DNA of 64,000 bases, from the NCBI GenBank assembly GCA_964535215.1, contig CAZHST010000013.1, positions 8,834 through 72,833 of the forward strand, written 5' to 3'. The notes under the pieces were generated by a model. The model made no database searches. It saw nothing but the letters and a program-made list of their open reading frames with translations, and was not told where the DNA came from. This document shows positions 7,859-16,456 of this stretch, piece after piece; the first letter of the stretch is position 1; the number at the start of each line of letters is the position of its first letter. A program made the translations under genes and the position numbers. The stretch is from JACQHM01 sp964535215. Its GTDB lineage: Bacteria; Methylomirabilota; Methylomirabilia; Methylomirabilales; JACQHM01.

Positions 7859-8566
7859 TTAGAGGAGATTATATCTGAAGGCAAGGACGAGGGCTTCGAG
7901 TTTGGTATGCACCCCAAGCTTTCCCAGGATCCTCTGGGTGTGATTCCTCGCGGTGGCTGTGCTGATGTGGAGGGCTTCGGCGATCCCCTTGGCGGTTTCA
8001 CCCCTGGCGATGAGCCTCAAGACCTCCTGCTCACGAGGGGTCAGGGCCCGAAGCGGGGAAGGAGGGTCTAAAGGGCGGGCCGGTTCCTTCTGAACCAACA
8101 AGGTGGCTTGACCGAGGAGGGTATGGATCCGTTCCAGGAGCCTCTCCGTCGCCACGTGGTTGGTGACATCTCGGAAGAGGTGGACCATAGTGAACAGGTC
8201 CGGAGACATGGATGGAACGACAATGACGCTCACATTGATCCAGATCGTCCGGCCTGTCTTGGTTCGGGTCAGGAGGTCGCTCGTCTCGACAGGTTCCCCT
8301 TTCTTCGCCGTTTCAAGGAGAGGGCACCCTGGACCACATAGCCGTTGCCCGGTGCGGCTCCTCCCGCCAAAGATCTCATAGCAGGGCTTCCCGAGCACCT
8401 CGCCGGCCTGGTACCCCAGGAGCCGCTCGGCCGCCTGGTTCCAAAGGATGACCCGCTGGGTCTGGTCAATGGCGAAGGCACCATCGGCAGCCCTCATAAA
8501 CATCTCCAGAATGGCGGGGAGGCCACCTCCGATGCCAGGGGACTTCTCGTTGACGGCCTGACGCAA
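7859..8566 (-). CDS. PAS-LuxR transcriptional regulator with Cys-rich PAS domain
   Basis: A 235-residue protein with an N-terminal PAS domain (about 20-135) and a C-terminal LuxR helix-turn-helix (about 170-232, 'LTPREQEVLRLIARG' and 'STATARNHTQRILGKLG'). The PAS part contains 'GKPCYEIF' and 'CGPGCP', three cysteines that could sense redox state or hold metal. The start is a TTG with GGAGAAGG two bases upstream; no other in-frame start fits as well. It is the last gene of the 12-gene operon, 14 bases after the ABC permease, and lies directly upstream of the U32 operon. I infer it controls one or both operons. Confidence 0.85.
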   Translation of the reverse strand: MRQAVNEKSPGIGGGLPAILEMFMRAADGAFAIDQTQRVILWNQAAERLLGYQAGEVLGKPCYEIFGGRSRTGQRLCGPGCPLLETAKKGEPVETSDLLTRTKTGRTIWINVSVIVVPSMSPDLFTMVHLFRDVTNHVATERLLERIHTLLGQATLLVQKEPARPLDPPSPLRALTPREQEVLRLIARGETAKGIAEALHISTATARNHTQRILGKLGVHTKLEALVLAFRYNLL

Positions 8567-8580
8567 GACCTTCTCCTTTC

Positions 8581-9381
8581 CTAGATCCCCCCCCGGCTCA
8601 GCCGGACGAGTTTGGCCTCTTTATCGAAGAGGGCCGTGGCGGCCAGGAGCATGGTGGCACTGAAGACGGAAAGGGCCATGAGATCTACCAGGACGGGGAG
8701 ATCCGCTTCCATAGGGGTCAGGGTGGCATGGGGGAGGAGGACATGCTTGAAGAGGTCGATCCCGTAGGTGAGGGGATTCAGGTACATAGGGATCTGGAGC
8801 AGATCCGGGAGCAGCTTCACCGGGTAGAGGCCCCCGCTTAAGAAGAACATGGGGAAGACAACGAAGTTCATGATGGTGGCGAAGTTCTCCAGGGAGTCGA
8901 TCCTCGTCGCCATCAGCATCCCCAGCGAGGCAACGGCGAAGGAGGTGAGAAAGAGGAAGAAGAGGAGCAGGAGGAGCTGGAGGGGGCCAACCGGGAGCCT
9001 CAAGAACGGGACGAGGATCAAGAGGAGGAGGGCCTGGAAGACGGCCAGCAGGGTACCTCCCATGACCTTTCCCAGAACGAGGGTTAGGCGGGAGACGGGG
9101 GCGATCAGCATGATCCTGACAACCCCGAACTCCCGATCGTAGACGGTGGAGAGGGACGAGAGCATGGCGCCGAAGAGGACGACGATCCCCAGGACGCCAG
9201 GGAAGAGGAACTGCTGGTAGGAGATCCCTCCCTCCCCACCGAGGAGCCGATCGAAGCCAGGACCGACGATGAAGAGCCAGAAGAGGGGGCGGGCGAGGGA
9301 GCTCCACAAACGACCCTTTTGGCGGAAGAACCGCTTGAATTCCCGGAGGACGATTACCGAGAGCGGCTTCAGCTGAAGCAT
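8581..9381 (-). CDS. ABC-2 type exporter permease
   Basis: A 266-residue integral membrane protein with about six hydrophobic segments, beginning 'LKPLSVIVLREFKRFFRQK', typical of ABC-2 (DrrB/NodJ-like) permeases. I chose the ATG at 9381 because it overlaps the stop of the GlcG-like gene (TGATG) and gives the normal family start and length. Its ATPase partner is at 9931-10845. Exporters of this type move lipids, polyketides, drugs or polysaccharides; the cargo here is unknown. It is separated from the ATPase by a gene for a periplasmic protein, which is unusual. Confidence 0.88.
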   Translation of the reverse strand: MLQLKPLSVIVLREFKRFFRQKGRLWSSLARPLFWLFIVGPGFDRLLGGEGGISYQQFLFPGVLGIVVLFGAMLSSLSTVYDREFGVVRIMLIAPVSRLTLVLGKVMGGTLLAVFQALLLLILVPFLRLPVGPLQLLLLLFFLFLTSFAVASLGMLMATRIDSLENFATIMNFVVFPMFFLSGGLYPVKLLPDLLQIPMYLNPLTYGIDLFKHVLLPHATLTPMEADLPVLVDLMALSVFSATMLLAATALFDKEAKLVRLSRGGI

Positions 9382-9893
9382 CACTGCTGGGCCAGGTCCT
9401 TCATCAACGCGTCGATCCCTGCTTGGCAGGCCTGAGCGTCCTGATCCCCCCGGGCGCCGCTGGCCCCGCACCCTCCAATCACCGTCCCTCCCACGATAAT
9501 GGGGAGGCCTCCTTCGAGGATCATCACCCGGTCGAGGTGCTGGATGCCGTAGGCCCGTCCGTCAGGCCGGGCGATGTCCTGCAGGGCCTTCGTCGGACGC
9601 TGGAAGAAAACGGCGGTCGCTGCTTTCCTGATGGCGACTTCGATGGAGCCGAGGAAGGCGTCGTCCATTCGTTGGAAGTAGACCAAGTTGGCCCCATCGT
9701 CCACGATGGCGATGTTCAGCTTCCAGCCGTTTCTGATCGCCTCCAGTTCAGCGGCAGCGGCTACCTTCTTGGCAGCTTCCAGGGTGAGGGCCTTCTTCTC
9801 CCTAAGTTGCGCATGGCCAGGTTGAGCCAGGGCTAAGGCAAGGGCCAGAACAATACAGCCCCCGACGAACCACCGTAGACCTCTTCTCATCAT
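9381..9893 (-). CDS. Periplasmic GlcG/HbpS-family protein
   Basis: A 170-residue protein with a signal peptide (positively charged 'MMRRGLRW', hydrophobic core, cleavage near 'GHA-Q' at residue 28) and one GlcG/HbpS domain ('LNIAIVDDGANLVYF', 'GGLPIIVGGTVIGGCGASG'). Known members bind haem or corrinoid-like ligands or assist oxidases; many have no known role. It lies between the ATPase and permease genes of an ABC-2 exporter and shares one base with the permease start. It may present or chaperone the exported compound at the outer face of the membrane, but that is inference. Confidence 0.85.
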   Translation of the reverse strand: MMRRGLRWFVGGCIVLALALALAQPGHAQLREKKALTLEAAKKVAAAAELEAIRNGWKLNIAIVDDGANLVYFQRMDDAFLGSIEVAIRKAATAVFFQRPTKALQDIARPDGRAYGIQHLDRVMILEGGLPIIVGGTVIGGCGASGARGDQDAQACQAGIDALMKDLAQQ

Positions 9894-9930
9894 TCTCCCT
9901 CCTTAAGGTTAAGGTTTCACGGTTCTTGTC

Positions 9931-10845
9931 CTATCGAATCGCCCGCCCCGTTAGGTGGATGAAGACTTCGTTCAGGGAAGGCCGGGTAATGTTGATGGCC
10001 AGGATCTTTCCACCAAAGCTGCTTAAGAGACGGGGGAGGAGGGTCTCGGCGGAGTCCACCTCCAGGAAGAGACCGTCCTGGGTCCGCTTCGTCACCACCG
10101 CGAACTGCCTCCGGATTTCATCCTCCACCCTGGCATCGTCAGTCGTCTTCAGGTGGATGACCTCCCCTTTGATCGTCCGCTTCAGCGTCTCCGGGGTTCC
10201 CAGGGCGATGATCCTCCCGTGGTCGATGATCGCAACCCGGTCGCATCGCTCCGCCTCATCCAGGTAGTGGGTGGTCAGGAAGATGGTCATGTGCTCCTGT
10301 TCCCGCAGCCGGTTAATCAGGTCCCAGATCGCAACCCGGGCCTGCGGGTCTAATCCGAGGGTGGGCTCATCGAGGAAGAGGATCCTCGGGCGGTGGAGGA
10401 GACCTCTGGCGAGATCCACACGCCGTTTCAGGCCTCCCGAGAGGGTCTTGACCAGGGCATCCCTTCGATCCGTTAGCTCCAGAACCTTCAGGGTCTCCCC
10501 GATCCGTTCCCGGGCCTCATGGCGCTTCATGTTGTAGAGGTAACAGGTAAGGAGGAGGTTCTCCTGTACGGTCAGGTCCTTGTCAAGGGTCGTCTCCTGG
10601 AAGACAAGGCCGATGGCGTTTCGGACATGACGGGCCTCGGTTGTGCAGTCATATCCGTTGACTTTAGCCGATCCGGATGTCGGCTTCAAGAGGGTGCACA
10701 GCATATGGATGGTCGTGGTCTTGCCGGCGCCGTTTGGTCCCAGGAAGCCGAAGAACTCCCCGGCCTTGACCTCAAAGGTCACGCCGTCCACCGCCGTGGT
10801 GGCTCCAAAGCGCTTCACCAACCCTTTAGCCTCGATTGCCAGCAC
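9931..10845 (-). CDS. ABC-2 type exporter ATPase
   Basis: A 304-residue ATPase of the DrrA/NodI type. Walker A 'GPNGAGKTTT' is near residue 38, the signature 'LSGGLKRR' near 138, and Walker B 'ILFLDEPTLGLDP' near 155. A C-terminal extension of about 90 residues is usual for this subgroup. It starts with GTG; ribosome-site evidence is weak. With the permease at 8581-9381 it would form a two-subunit exporter. It lies 68 bases after the aldehyde dehydrogenase gene in the same orientation and presumably the same transcript. Confidence 0.9.
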   Translation of the reverse strand: MLAIEAKGLVKRFGATTAVDGVTFEVKAGEFFGFLGPNGAGKTTTIHMLCTLLKPTSGSAKVNGYDCTTEARHVRNAIGLVFQETTLDKDLTVQENLLLTCYLYNMKRHEARERIGETLKVLELTDRRDALVKTLSGGLKRRVDLARGLLHRPRILFLDEPTLGLDPQARVAIWDLINRLREQEHMTIFLTTHYLDEAERCDRVAIIDHGRIIALGTPETLKRTIKGEVIHLKTTDDARVEDEIRRQFAVVTKRTQDGLFLEVDSAETLLPRLLSSFGGKILAINITRPSLNEVFIHLTGRAIR

Positions 10846-10913
10846 CGCTTTTCCCCGAGGTGGAGAAGGGGTTGTCTGGAGGTCGTCCGTCCAAGCCCCG
10901 CGGGAGGGTTGCC

Positions 10914-12401
10914 CTACAAGAGACCGAGGGAGACGAACTTCACCTCGAGGTACTCCTCGATCCCCCAGTGGCCTCCTTCCCGGCCGAGGCCGCTCTGTTT
11001 GACACCCCCGAAGGGGGCCTGAACGGTTCCGGGGAGGGGATCGTTCACCCCGACGATCCCGTACTCCAGCCGCTCGGCCACCCGGATGGCCCGGGATAGG
11101 TCCTTCGTGTAGAAGAAGGCGGCAAGGCCGGAGGGGAGGGCGTTGGCGAAGGAGAGGACCTCTTCCTCGGTCCTGAACGGGACGATGGGCACCACCGGCC
11201 CGAAGGTCTCCTCCTGCATGATCCGCATCTCGTGGGTGACTTGGGTGAGGACCGTCGGCTCATAGTAGTAGCCCTTCGCAAACTCCCCATCCTCCCGACG
11301 CCCTCCGCCGCAGAGGAGCTTGGCCCCTTTCGAGAGGGCTTCCTCCACATGATGCTTCACCTTCAGGAAGCCCCGCCTATCAATTAACGGCCCGACCTGC
11401 ACGCTTTCATCCAGAGGATTTCCCATCTTGAGCCCGTTCACCAGCTTCACGAAATGACGGGTGAAAGGCTCCACCACCGCCTCATGGACGTAGATCCGGT
11501 TGGTGCAGATGCAGGTCTGGCCCGTATTCCGGAACTTCGACAGCAAAGCTCCTCTGGCGGCTGCCTCGAGATCGGCATCCTCGAAGACGATGAAGGGGGC
11601 ATGACCACCCAGCTCCAGGGTGATCCTTTTCACCTGATCGGCGGCTCCCCGCATGAGAAGCCTCCCGACCTCTACCGACCCGGTGAAGTTCACCTTCCGG
11701 ACCAAGGGGTTCTCCAGGAACTCCCGCCCGATCTCCTCCGGCTCAAAGGCCGTGACCAGATTCGCGACCCCGGGTGGCAGCCCAGCCTCTTCCAGAAGCT
11801 CGAAGATCGCGATGGCGGAAAGGGGAGTTTGCTCAGCCGGTTTCACCACCACCGTGCAGCCCGCGGCAAGGGCAGGGGCCAGGGGCCTTGTGATCCCGGC
11901 TGAGGGGAAGTTCCAGATGGTGATGATGGCGGCCACCCCCACAGGGCGTTTCAGCACGAGGAGACGCTTGCCCGGGGAGGAGGCCGGGATCACCTCGCCA
12001 TAGACCCTTTTCGCCTCCTCGGCGAACCATCCGAGGAAATCGGCCGCGTAGAGGATCTCCCCCCGGGCCTCCGTGATTGGTTTGCCCTCCTCAAGGGTGA
12101 GGAGTTGGGCCAACTCCTCTTTATGGTCCAGCATCAGGTCCCGGGCTTTGAAGAGAATGGTGGCCCGATCTTTGGGGGGGAGGTCGGCCCATGACGGGAA
12201 CGCCCGTTGAGCGGCCTCGATGGCCCGGCGGGTCTCCTCCCGACCGGCCCAGGGGACCTGGGCGATCACCTCACCGGTGGCAGGGTTTTCAACCGAGAAG
12301 GTCCGACCTGAATCGGCCTCGACCCATCGGCCCTCAATGAACATCCGCCAGGTTTTGACCTCCCCCTTTGAAACAAGAGCCCGGGCGCTCTCCATCGTCA
12401 T
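10914..12401 (-). CDS. NAD(P)-dependent aldehyde dehydrogenase
   Basis: A 495-residue protein of the aldehyde dehydrogenase superfamily, closest in motifs to succinate-semialdehyde dehydrogenases (GabD-like). The catalytic Glu is in 'LELGGHAPFIV' and the catalytic Cys in 'NTGQTCICTNRI'. It would oxidise an aldehyde to a carboxylate in the cytoplasm. Start at the ATG 12401 overlaps the SRPBCC stop by four bases; an ATG two codons later is also possible. Its place in an operon regulated beside two alcohol dehydrogenases suggests it handles an aldehyde from the same substrate, but the substrate cannot be read from the sequence. Confidence 0.92.
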   Translation of the reverse strand: MTMESARALVSKGEVKTWRMFIEGRWVEADSGRTFSVENPATGEVIAQVPWAGREETRRAIEAAQRAFPSWADLPPKDRATILFKARDLMLDHKEELAQLLTLEEGKPITEARGEILYAADFLGWFAEEAKRVYGEVIPASSPGKRLLVLKRPVGVAAIITIWNFPSAGITRPLAPALAAGCTVVVKPAEQTPLSAIAIFELLEEAGLPPGVANLVTAFEPEEIGREFLENPLVRKVNFTGSVEVGRLLMRGAADQVKRITLELGGHAPFIVFEDADLEAAARGALLSKFRNTGQTCICTNRIYVHEAVVEPFTRHFVKLVNGLKMGNPLDESVQVGPLIDRRGFLKVKHHVEEALSKGAKLLCGGGRREDGEFAKGYYYEPTVLTQVTHEMRIMQEETFGPVVPIVPFRTEEEVLSFANALPSGLAAFFYTKDLSRAIRVAERLEYGIVGVNDPLPGTVQAPFGGVKQSGLGREGGHWGIEEYLEVKFVSLGLL

Positions 12402-12814
12402 GTCCTGTCCTCGGGGCAAGCCTGGGATTCCAGAAGCCCTTTTAGGAGGGCCAGCTCCTTCCTCACGTTGCCGATCAGGGTTTCGAACTGCCCGGGCGGG
12501 GCGCCAGGAGGCTCGAACTGGGTGAAGGTATAGACGACCCCGTCATCATTTTCCAAGAGCCGGGATGGGGAGGACCGGTACTTCCCTTCTGTCCCGTAGT
12601 AGAAATCGATCACACCGGTTTCTTTGTCGCTTTTCACGAACAGGTCCAGCTCCCCCCGGGGGGTCTGGACCTTGTAGATCTCGCCGGCCCTTGTGGGGGG
12701 GGCGAGGGCGAAGTCCACGGTCCAGAGGTGGAGGTTTTCGGGATTCGCGATGAACTGGAAGGCCTTCTCGAAAGAGGTCCGAATGGAGACACTTAAGGTT
12801 TCTGACCGTCGCAC
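12398..12814 (-). CDS. SRPBCC-fold (START/PYR-like) protein
   Basis: A 138-residue protein with the layout of the SRPBCC ligand-binding fold: N-terminal strand 'LSVSIRTSFEKAFQFIANPENLHLW' region, central beta sheet, and a long C-terminal helix. Such domains bind hydrophobic ligands or act as cyclases, hydratases and ring-modifying proteins. The start is GTG. It overlaps the aldehyde dehydrogenase start, so the two are translationally coupled. No catalytic residues can be assigned and the specific role is unknown. Confidence 0.75.
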   Translation of the reverse strand: MRRSETLSVSIRTSFEKAFQFIANPENLHLWTVDFALAPPTRAGEIYKVQTPRGELDLFVKSDKETGVIDFYYGTEGKYRSSPSRLLENDDGVVYTFTQFEPPGAPPGQFETLIGNVRKELALLKGLLESQACPEDRT

Positions 12815-12837
12815 GGGAGCCTCGACACTCGTACCAG

Positions 12838-13785
12838 TTACGAAACGAGGGATGTGGTGAAGGTCCCTGAGGGGATATGGTCAACCCCTAGGACCTCCTT
12901 CCCACCGACCTTCAGGAGCTCGTCGAAGAGGCGGTGGATGCCCCTGATGGTCTCCTCATCCCACCCGGTCATGACCATCTCCCGCCACCCATCCCGGATG
13001 GCGTGGACCAGCCGGGGGTCAGCCCCCTCCATCATCTTCTCGCCGAGTTCCTCCCAGATCTGATCGTTCCGCTTCATATACCCGGCCACCTCCCGGAAGG
13101 CCCCGATGAAGCCCCGGAGGAGATCCGGGCGCTCTTCAACCACTTCCTCCCGGGTGACGAAGGCCGAGATCGGGATCCTCTCTTTTGTCCCGGCCAACTC
13201 CTGCACAAGCTCGACCATGTCAACGACCTTCCGGTACCGGCCGGTGAACAGGAACACGGGCACATACTGCCAGAAGAGGAGGGCGCCGTCCACCTCGCCT
13301 CTCTCCAGGGCATGGTTCAGCCTCGATTTCGAGAGGGCCTCGACGACGATCGCCTCCTCCTGGGGATCGAAGCGGTAGAGCTTTCGGCAAGCGGCCCGGG
13401 TGACTACCCAGTTCTTGTCATGAATCCGGACGACGCCGATCCGTTTCCCCCGGATGTCAGGGAGGGTGTGGATCGGGGATCCGTTGGGGACGATGAGACT
13501 TCCGATGGTCTGGCCGTACGGAAAGAAGGACGTGATCGGTAGGCCTTTGGCCCGTTCCCGGGCGATGGAGATCCAGTCAATATCGATGAGATCAGCCTCC
13601 CCCTTCTGGAGGGCCAGCTCGACAGACTCCAAAGCCTGCTGGACCTGATCAACGGCATATTTGATCTCCAGCTTGAATCCGTGCTTTCGATCCACGCCGA
13701 GCTTCTGAATCGTGTACATGACGAAACGAGGGGTCCCTGTCGTCTCGAAGGCCCCCCGCAAGATTGGGAGAGTTTCGCGGCCCAT
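12838..13785 (-). CDS. Cytoplasmic THI5/NMT1-like substrate-binding-fold protein, paralogue
   Basis: A 315-residue paralogue of the protein at 3779-4735 with the same motifs ('DLIDIDWISIAR', 'RGKRIGVVR', 'CRKLYRFDPQEE', 'EALSKS'). Again there is no signal peptide. I chose the ATG at 13785, preceded by AAGGAGGAGG. It lies between the FAD oxidoreductase and SRPBCC genes. Two members of one cytoplasmic family, one in each sigma-54 operon, tie the two operons to one pathway. Possible roles are enzyme (as THI5 or dihydroxyphthalate decarboxylase in the same fold) or intracellular carrier. No uptake permease is encoded nearby. Confidence 0.78.
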   Translation of the reverse strand: MGRETLPILRGAFETTGTPRFVMYTIQKLGVDRKHGFKLEIKYAVDQVQQALESVELALQKGEADLIDIDWISIARERAKGLPITSFFPYGQTIGSLIVPNGSPIHTLPDIRGKRIGVVRIHDKNWVVTRAACRKLYRFDPQEEAIVVEALSKSRLNHALERGEVDGALLFWQYVPVFLFTGRYRKVVDMVELVQELAGTKERIPISAFVTREEVVEERPDLLRGFIGAFREVAGYMKRNDQIWEELGEKMMEGADPRLVHAIRDGWREMVMTGWDEETIRGIHRLFDELLKVGGKEVLGVDHIPSGTFTTSLVS

Positions 13786-13819
13786 TCCTCCTCCTTTGAG
13801 CACCATGGATCCGGGTTTC

Positions 13820-15454
13820 CTACCGCTCCTTCGGTTTGAAGGTCACCTCCATCATTGAACCAAGCAGCCTGACCTCGACACTCCCGAGCCATCGCTTGTC
13901 CTGGAAAGGATGATCGTCCCGGTAATGGGGCCCCCGGCTTTCCTCCCGTGTCAGGGCCGACACCGTGACCGCTTCAGCCACCACGCACATCCCCTGGAGG
14001 GTCCGATGGTGGAGCCACTCCTTCGGGTTCCGGATGGCGCATCCTTCCAGGAAGGATCGGCAGGCCTGGATCTCTTCCTGGGCCTTCCTGAGGGAGGCGC
14101 CGGAGCGGAAGAGGCCAACCTGTTCCCACATGATCCGGCGGAGGTGGGCTTCAACCTCTGGCAGGGAGGCCTCTCCGGGCCGCCGGTGGAACTCCAAGGG
14201 CGAAACCGGTGTCGGGATTGACCGCCTGGTCCTGGCGTAGAGAGCGGCCTCCCGTCCCGCTAAGGCCCCTGAGACCTGGGTGTGGGCGACGGCATTCCCC
14301 CCGAAGCGCTTCGCCCCGTGCACGCCTCCAACGGCCTCGCCGGCGGCGTAGAGACCGGGGATTTCAGTCCTCCCTCTGGTCTTCACCTTGACCCCCCCGG
14401 TGAACAGATTGGCCCGGACCCCAACCACCAAAAAATCCTTTCGAGGATCGATGCCGTTCCGGAGGAGGGCGTCGAACAAGAAGGGGTACCGGTCCCGCCA
14501 AACCTCCATGGGGATAGCTGTGGCGTCCAGGTAGATCCCCCCGTCAACACCCCGGCCCTCCGCGACCTCTTTCAACAAGAGCCTTGGCATCTCCTCCCGG
14601 AACGAGGCCTCCTCCCCGAGAGGGTTATGCGGGAGGATGAAGCGCTCGCCCAAGACGTTCCTCAAGACCCCACCAAAGCTGAAGAGATCAGGGGGGAGAT
14701 TCGTTTCCAGAGATTGAGGGCGGAGGAGGCGACAGGGGTTGAACTCGACGAACTCCATGTCCTTGATGGTTGCCCCAACGTCCAGGGCAAGGGTGTAGGA
14801 GTCCCCCGTCAGATCCTGGCTGTTCGAGGTGACCGCATAGAGCCATCCGGCCCCACCGGTGGCCAGGATCACGGCCCGGGCCGGCAGAAAGACGACCTCG
14901 CCTGTTGTGGTATCGAAGCCAAAGGCCCCCCCTACTTCCCCATCATACCGGAAAAGCTTCACGATGGGGAGGTGATTGATCAGGGTGACCCCCAAACGCC
15001 GGGCCTGTTCAGCCAAGGGCCGGGTCAGGGAAGATCCCCTGACCGAAAACCCGTACCCGGTATAGTCAGGTTCGATCCCTGAGGGGAGGAGGGCCCCATC
15101 GCCCCGGCCGAGGAGAAACCCTCCCTTTTTCCTATGCAACTTCACCCCCAGGGCTTCAAGGGCCAGGATCTCCTTCCCGGCATGGGTCACCAGCTCTTCG
15201 ACCAGGGCCTCATCGTTCAAAAACTTCCCAACGGCCATCGTATCCTTGAAGTGGACCTCCACCGCCTCGGGAGGGTCTGTAGGAAGGGCAGCAATCATGG
15301 AGCAGCCAGCGTACATGGTGCTCCCGCTCCGTCCGGCCTCCTCTTTACAGACCAGGACCACATCGTCCACGAGCTTCTTCGCCTCGATGGCCGCCCGGAG
15401 GCCGGCCCCCCCTCCACCAACCACGAGGACATCACAGGGTTCAAGGATTCGCAT
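13820..15454 (-). CDS. FAD-dependent oxidoreductase of the SdhA/FrdA/NadB family
   Basis: A 544-residue flavoprotein. An FAD-binding 'VLVVGGGGAGLRAAIEA' opens the protein, 'GGVHGAKRFGGNAVAHTQVSG' region closes the FAD site, and the C-terminal helical domain contains 'EESRGPHYRDD', typical of succinate dehydrogenase, fumarate reductase and L-aspartate oxidase. No iron-sulfur or membrane-anchor subunit is encoded nearby, so it is probably a soluble enzyme. I chose the ATG at 15454 because the FAD motif begins soon after, and an upstream start would overlap the previous gene. The substrate is unknown; reduction or oxidation of a carbon-carbon bond is the family reaction. Confidence 0.87.
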   Translation of the reverse strand: MRILEPCDVLVVGGGGAGLRAAIEAKKLVDDVVLVCKEEAGRSGSTMYAGCSMIAALPTDPPEAVEVHFKDTMAVGKFLNDEALVEELVTHAGKEILALEALGVKLHRKKGGFLLGRGDGALLPSGIEPDYTGYGFSVRGSSLTRPLAEQARRLGVTLINHLPIVKLFRYDGEVGGAFGFDTTTGEVVFLPARAVILATGGAGWLYAVTSNSQDLTGDSYTLALDVGATIKDMEFVEFNPCRLLRPQSLETNLPPDLFSFGGVLRNVLGERFILPHNPLGEEASFREEMPRLLLKEVAEGRGVDGGIYLDATAIPMEVWRDRYPFLFDALLRNGIDPRKDFLVVGVRANLFTGGVKVKTRGRTEIPGLYAAGEAVGGVHGAKRFGGNAVAHTQVSGALAGREAALYARTRRSIPTPVSPLEFHRRPGEASLPEVEAHLRRIMWEQVGLFRSGASLRKAQEEIQACRSFLEGCAIRNPKEWLHHRTLQGMCVVAEAVTVSALTREESRGPHYRDDHPFQDKRWLGSVEVRLLGSMMEVTFKPKER

Positions 15455-15473
15455 CGAACATCCAACAGGAAGG

Positions 15474-16436
15474 TCAGTCGAGGGTATTCGGGGCAAACAG
15501 TTCTTCAGGGACAAGCTTCTTTTCGATCAGATGCTGCTCGTAGAGATACTGGAGATAGGTTTCAAGGACGTGGCGATTGGCCTTCAGGCCGTAAGGCCAA
15601 AAGTCCTGCCCCATCTCCTTCCAGAGGTCGTCCATGTAGTAATCCAGCCACGGGACGGTATATTTCAGAGCTTCCATCGTCTCCTTGAGATCCTGGTAAC
15701 AGACCTCTTTCGCCTTGACGAAGGCCCGGTAGAGGCTGCTAGCCACCCATGGATGCTGTTCGTAAACCGATTCCTTAATGACAACCATGTGCAGGATCGG
15801 AAAGATCCCTGTCCGCTTGTAATACTCCGCCTCAACGGCTTTCGGGTTGGCGAAAAGCCGTTTCACGGAGGGGTGCTGGTTTCTGAACTTGGGCGGGACC
15901 CGGGGGGCGATCAGGGCATCAATCTCCCCGTCCTCCAACCGGTCAGGCAGCATCTTCCCCGGAGGGAAGAGGGTGACCCTTATCTCCTTGGGGAGGTCGA
16001 GGCCGACCTCGGCCCGCGCCGTGTACCACTCGATGGTGGTCAAATCGACGCCATAGTCCTGCTTGAGGATCCCCCTAGCCCACACGGCGATGGACATCTG
16101 GTACTGGCCGGAGGCAACCCGCTTCCCCTCCAGGTCTTTTGGTTTCTCGATCCCAGCCTTCGTGTTGACGAAGATGCCCCCATGAGGAAAGGCCCTGGCC
16201 AGGAAGACAGGGATGGCGATGTAAGGAGCCTCCCCCCTGGCCCGGAGCATGGTGTAGGTTGCCAGGGTCATCTCTGAGGCGTCGAATTCCTGAAAGCGGA
16301 CCATAGGCCACACCGAGTCATCGGGCGTATACGGCAGGATGTTTAGGTCAATGCCGGCCGGTTCGACGACCTTGAGCATCAGGGGTTTGACCCGGTCATA
16401 GTCCAAGCAGGCCAGGGTCAGCGGGAGTTTCGCCAT
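15474..16436 (-). CDS. 4,5-dihydroxyphthalate decarboxylase-like protein (Pht5 family)
   Basis: A 320-residue protein opening 'LPLTLACLDYDRVKPL' and carrying 'FDASEMTLATYTM', 'IPVFLARAFPHGGIFVN', 'GEIDALIAPR' and 'HPWVASSLYRAF'. These motifs are typical of proteins annotated as 4,5-dihydroxyphthalate decarboxylase, which share the periplasmic-binding-protein fold but lack a signal peptide. The start ATG has AGGAGAAG upstream. If the family assignment holds, it may decarboxylate an aromatic acid; the annotation is broad and many members are untested. It is followed by the FAD oxidoreductase and preceded by two luciferase-like flavoenzymes. Confidence 0.82.
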   Translation of the reverse strand: MAKLPLTLACLDYDRVKPLMLKVVEPAGIDLNILPYTPDDSVWPMVRFQEFDASEMTLATYTMLRARGEAPYIAIPVFLARAFPHGGIFVNTKAGIEKPKDLEGKRVASGQYQMSIAVWARGILKQDYGVDLTTIEWYTARAEVGLDLPKEIRVTLFPPGKMLPDRLEDGEIDALIAPRVPPKFRNQHPSVKRLFANPKAVEAEYYKRTGIFPILHMVVIKESVYEQHPWVASSLYRAFVKAKEVCYQDLKETMEALKYTVPWLDYYMDDLWKEMGQDFWPYGLKANRHVLETYLQYLYEQHLIEKKLVPEELFAPNTLD

Positions 16437-16456
16437 GGATCTTCTCCTCCTAACCG

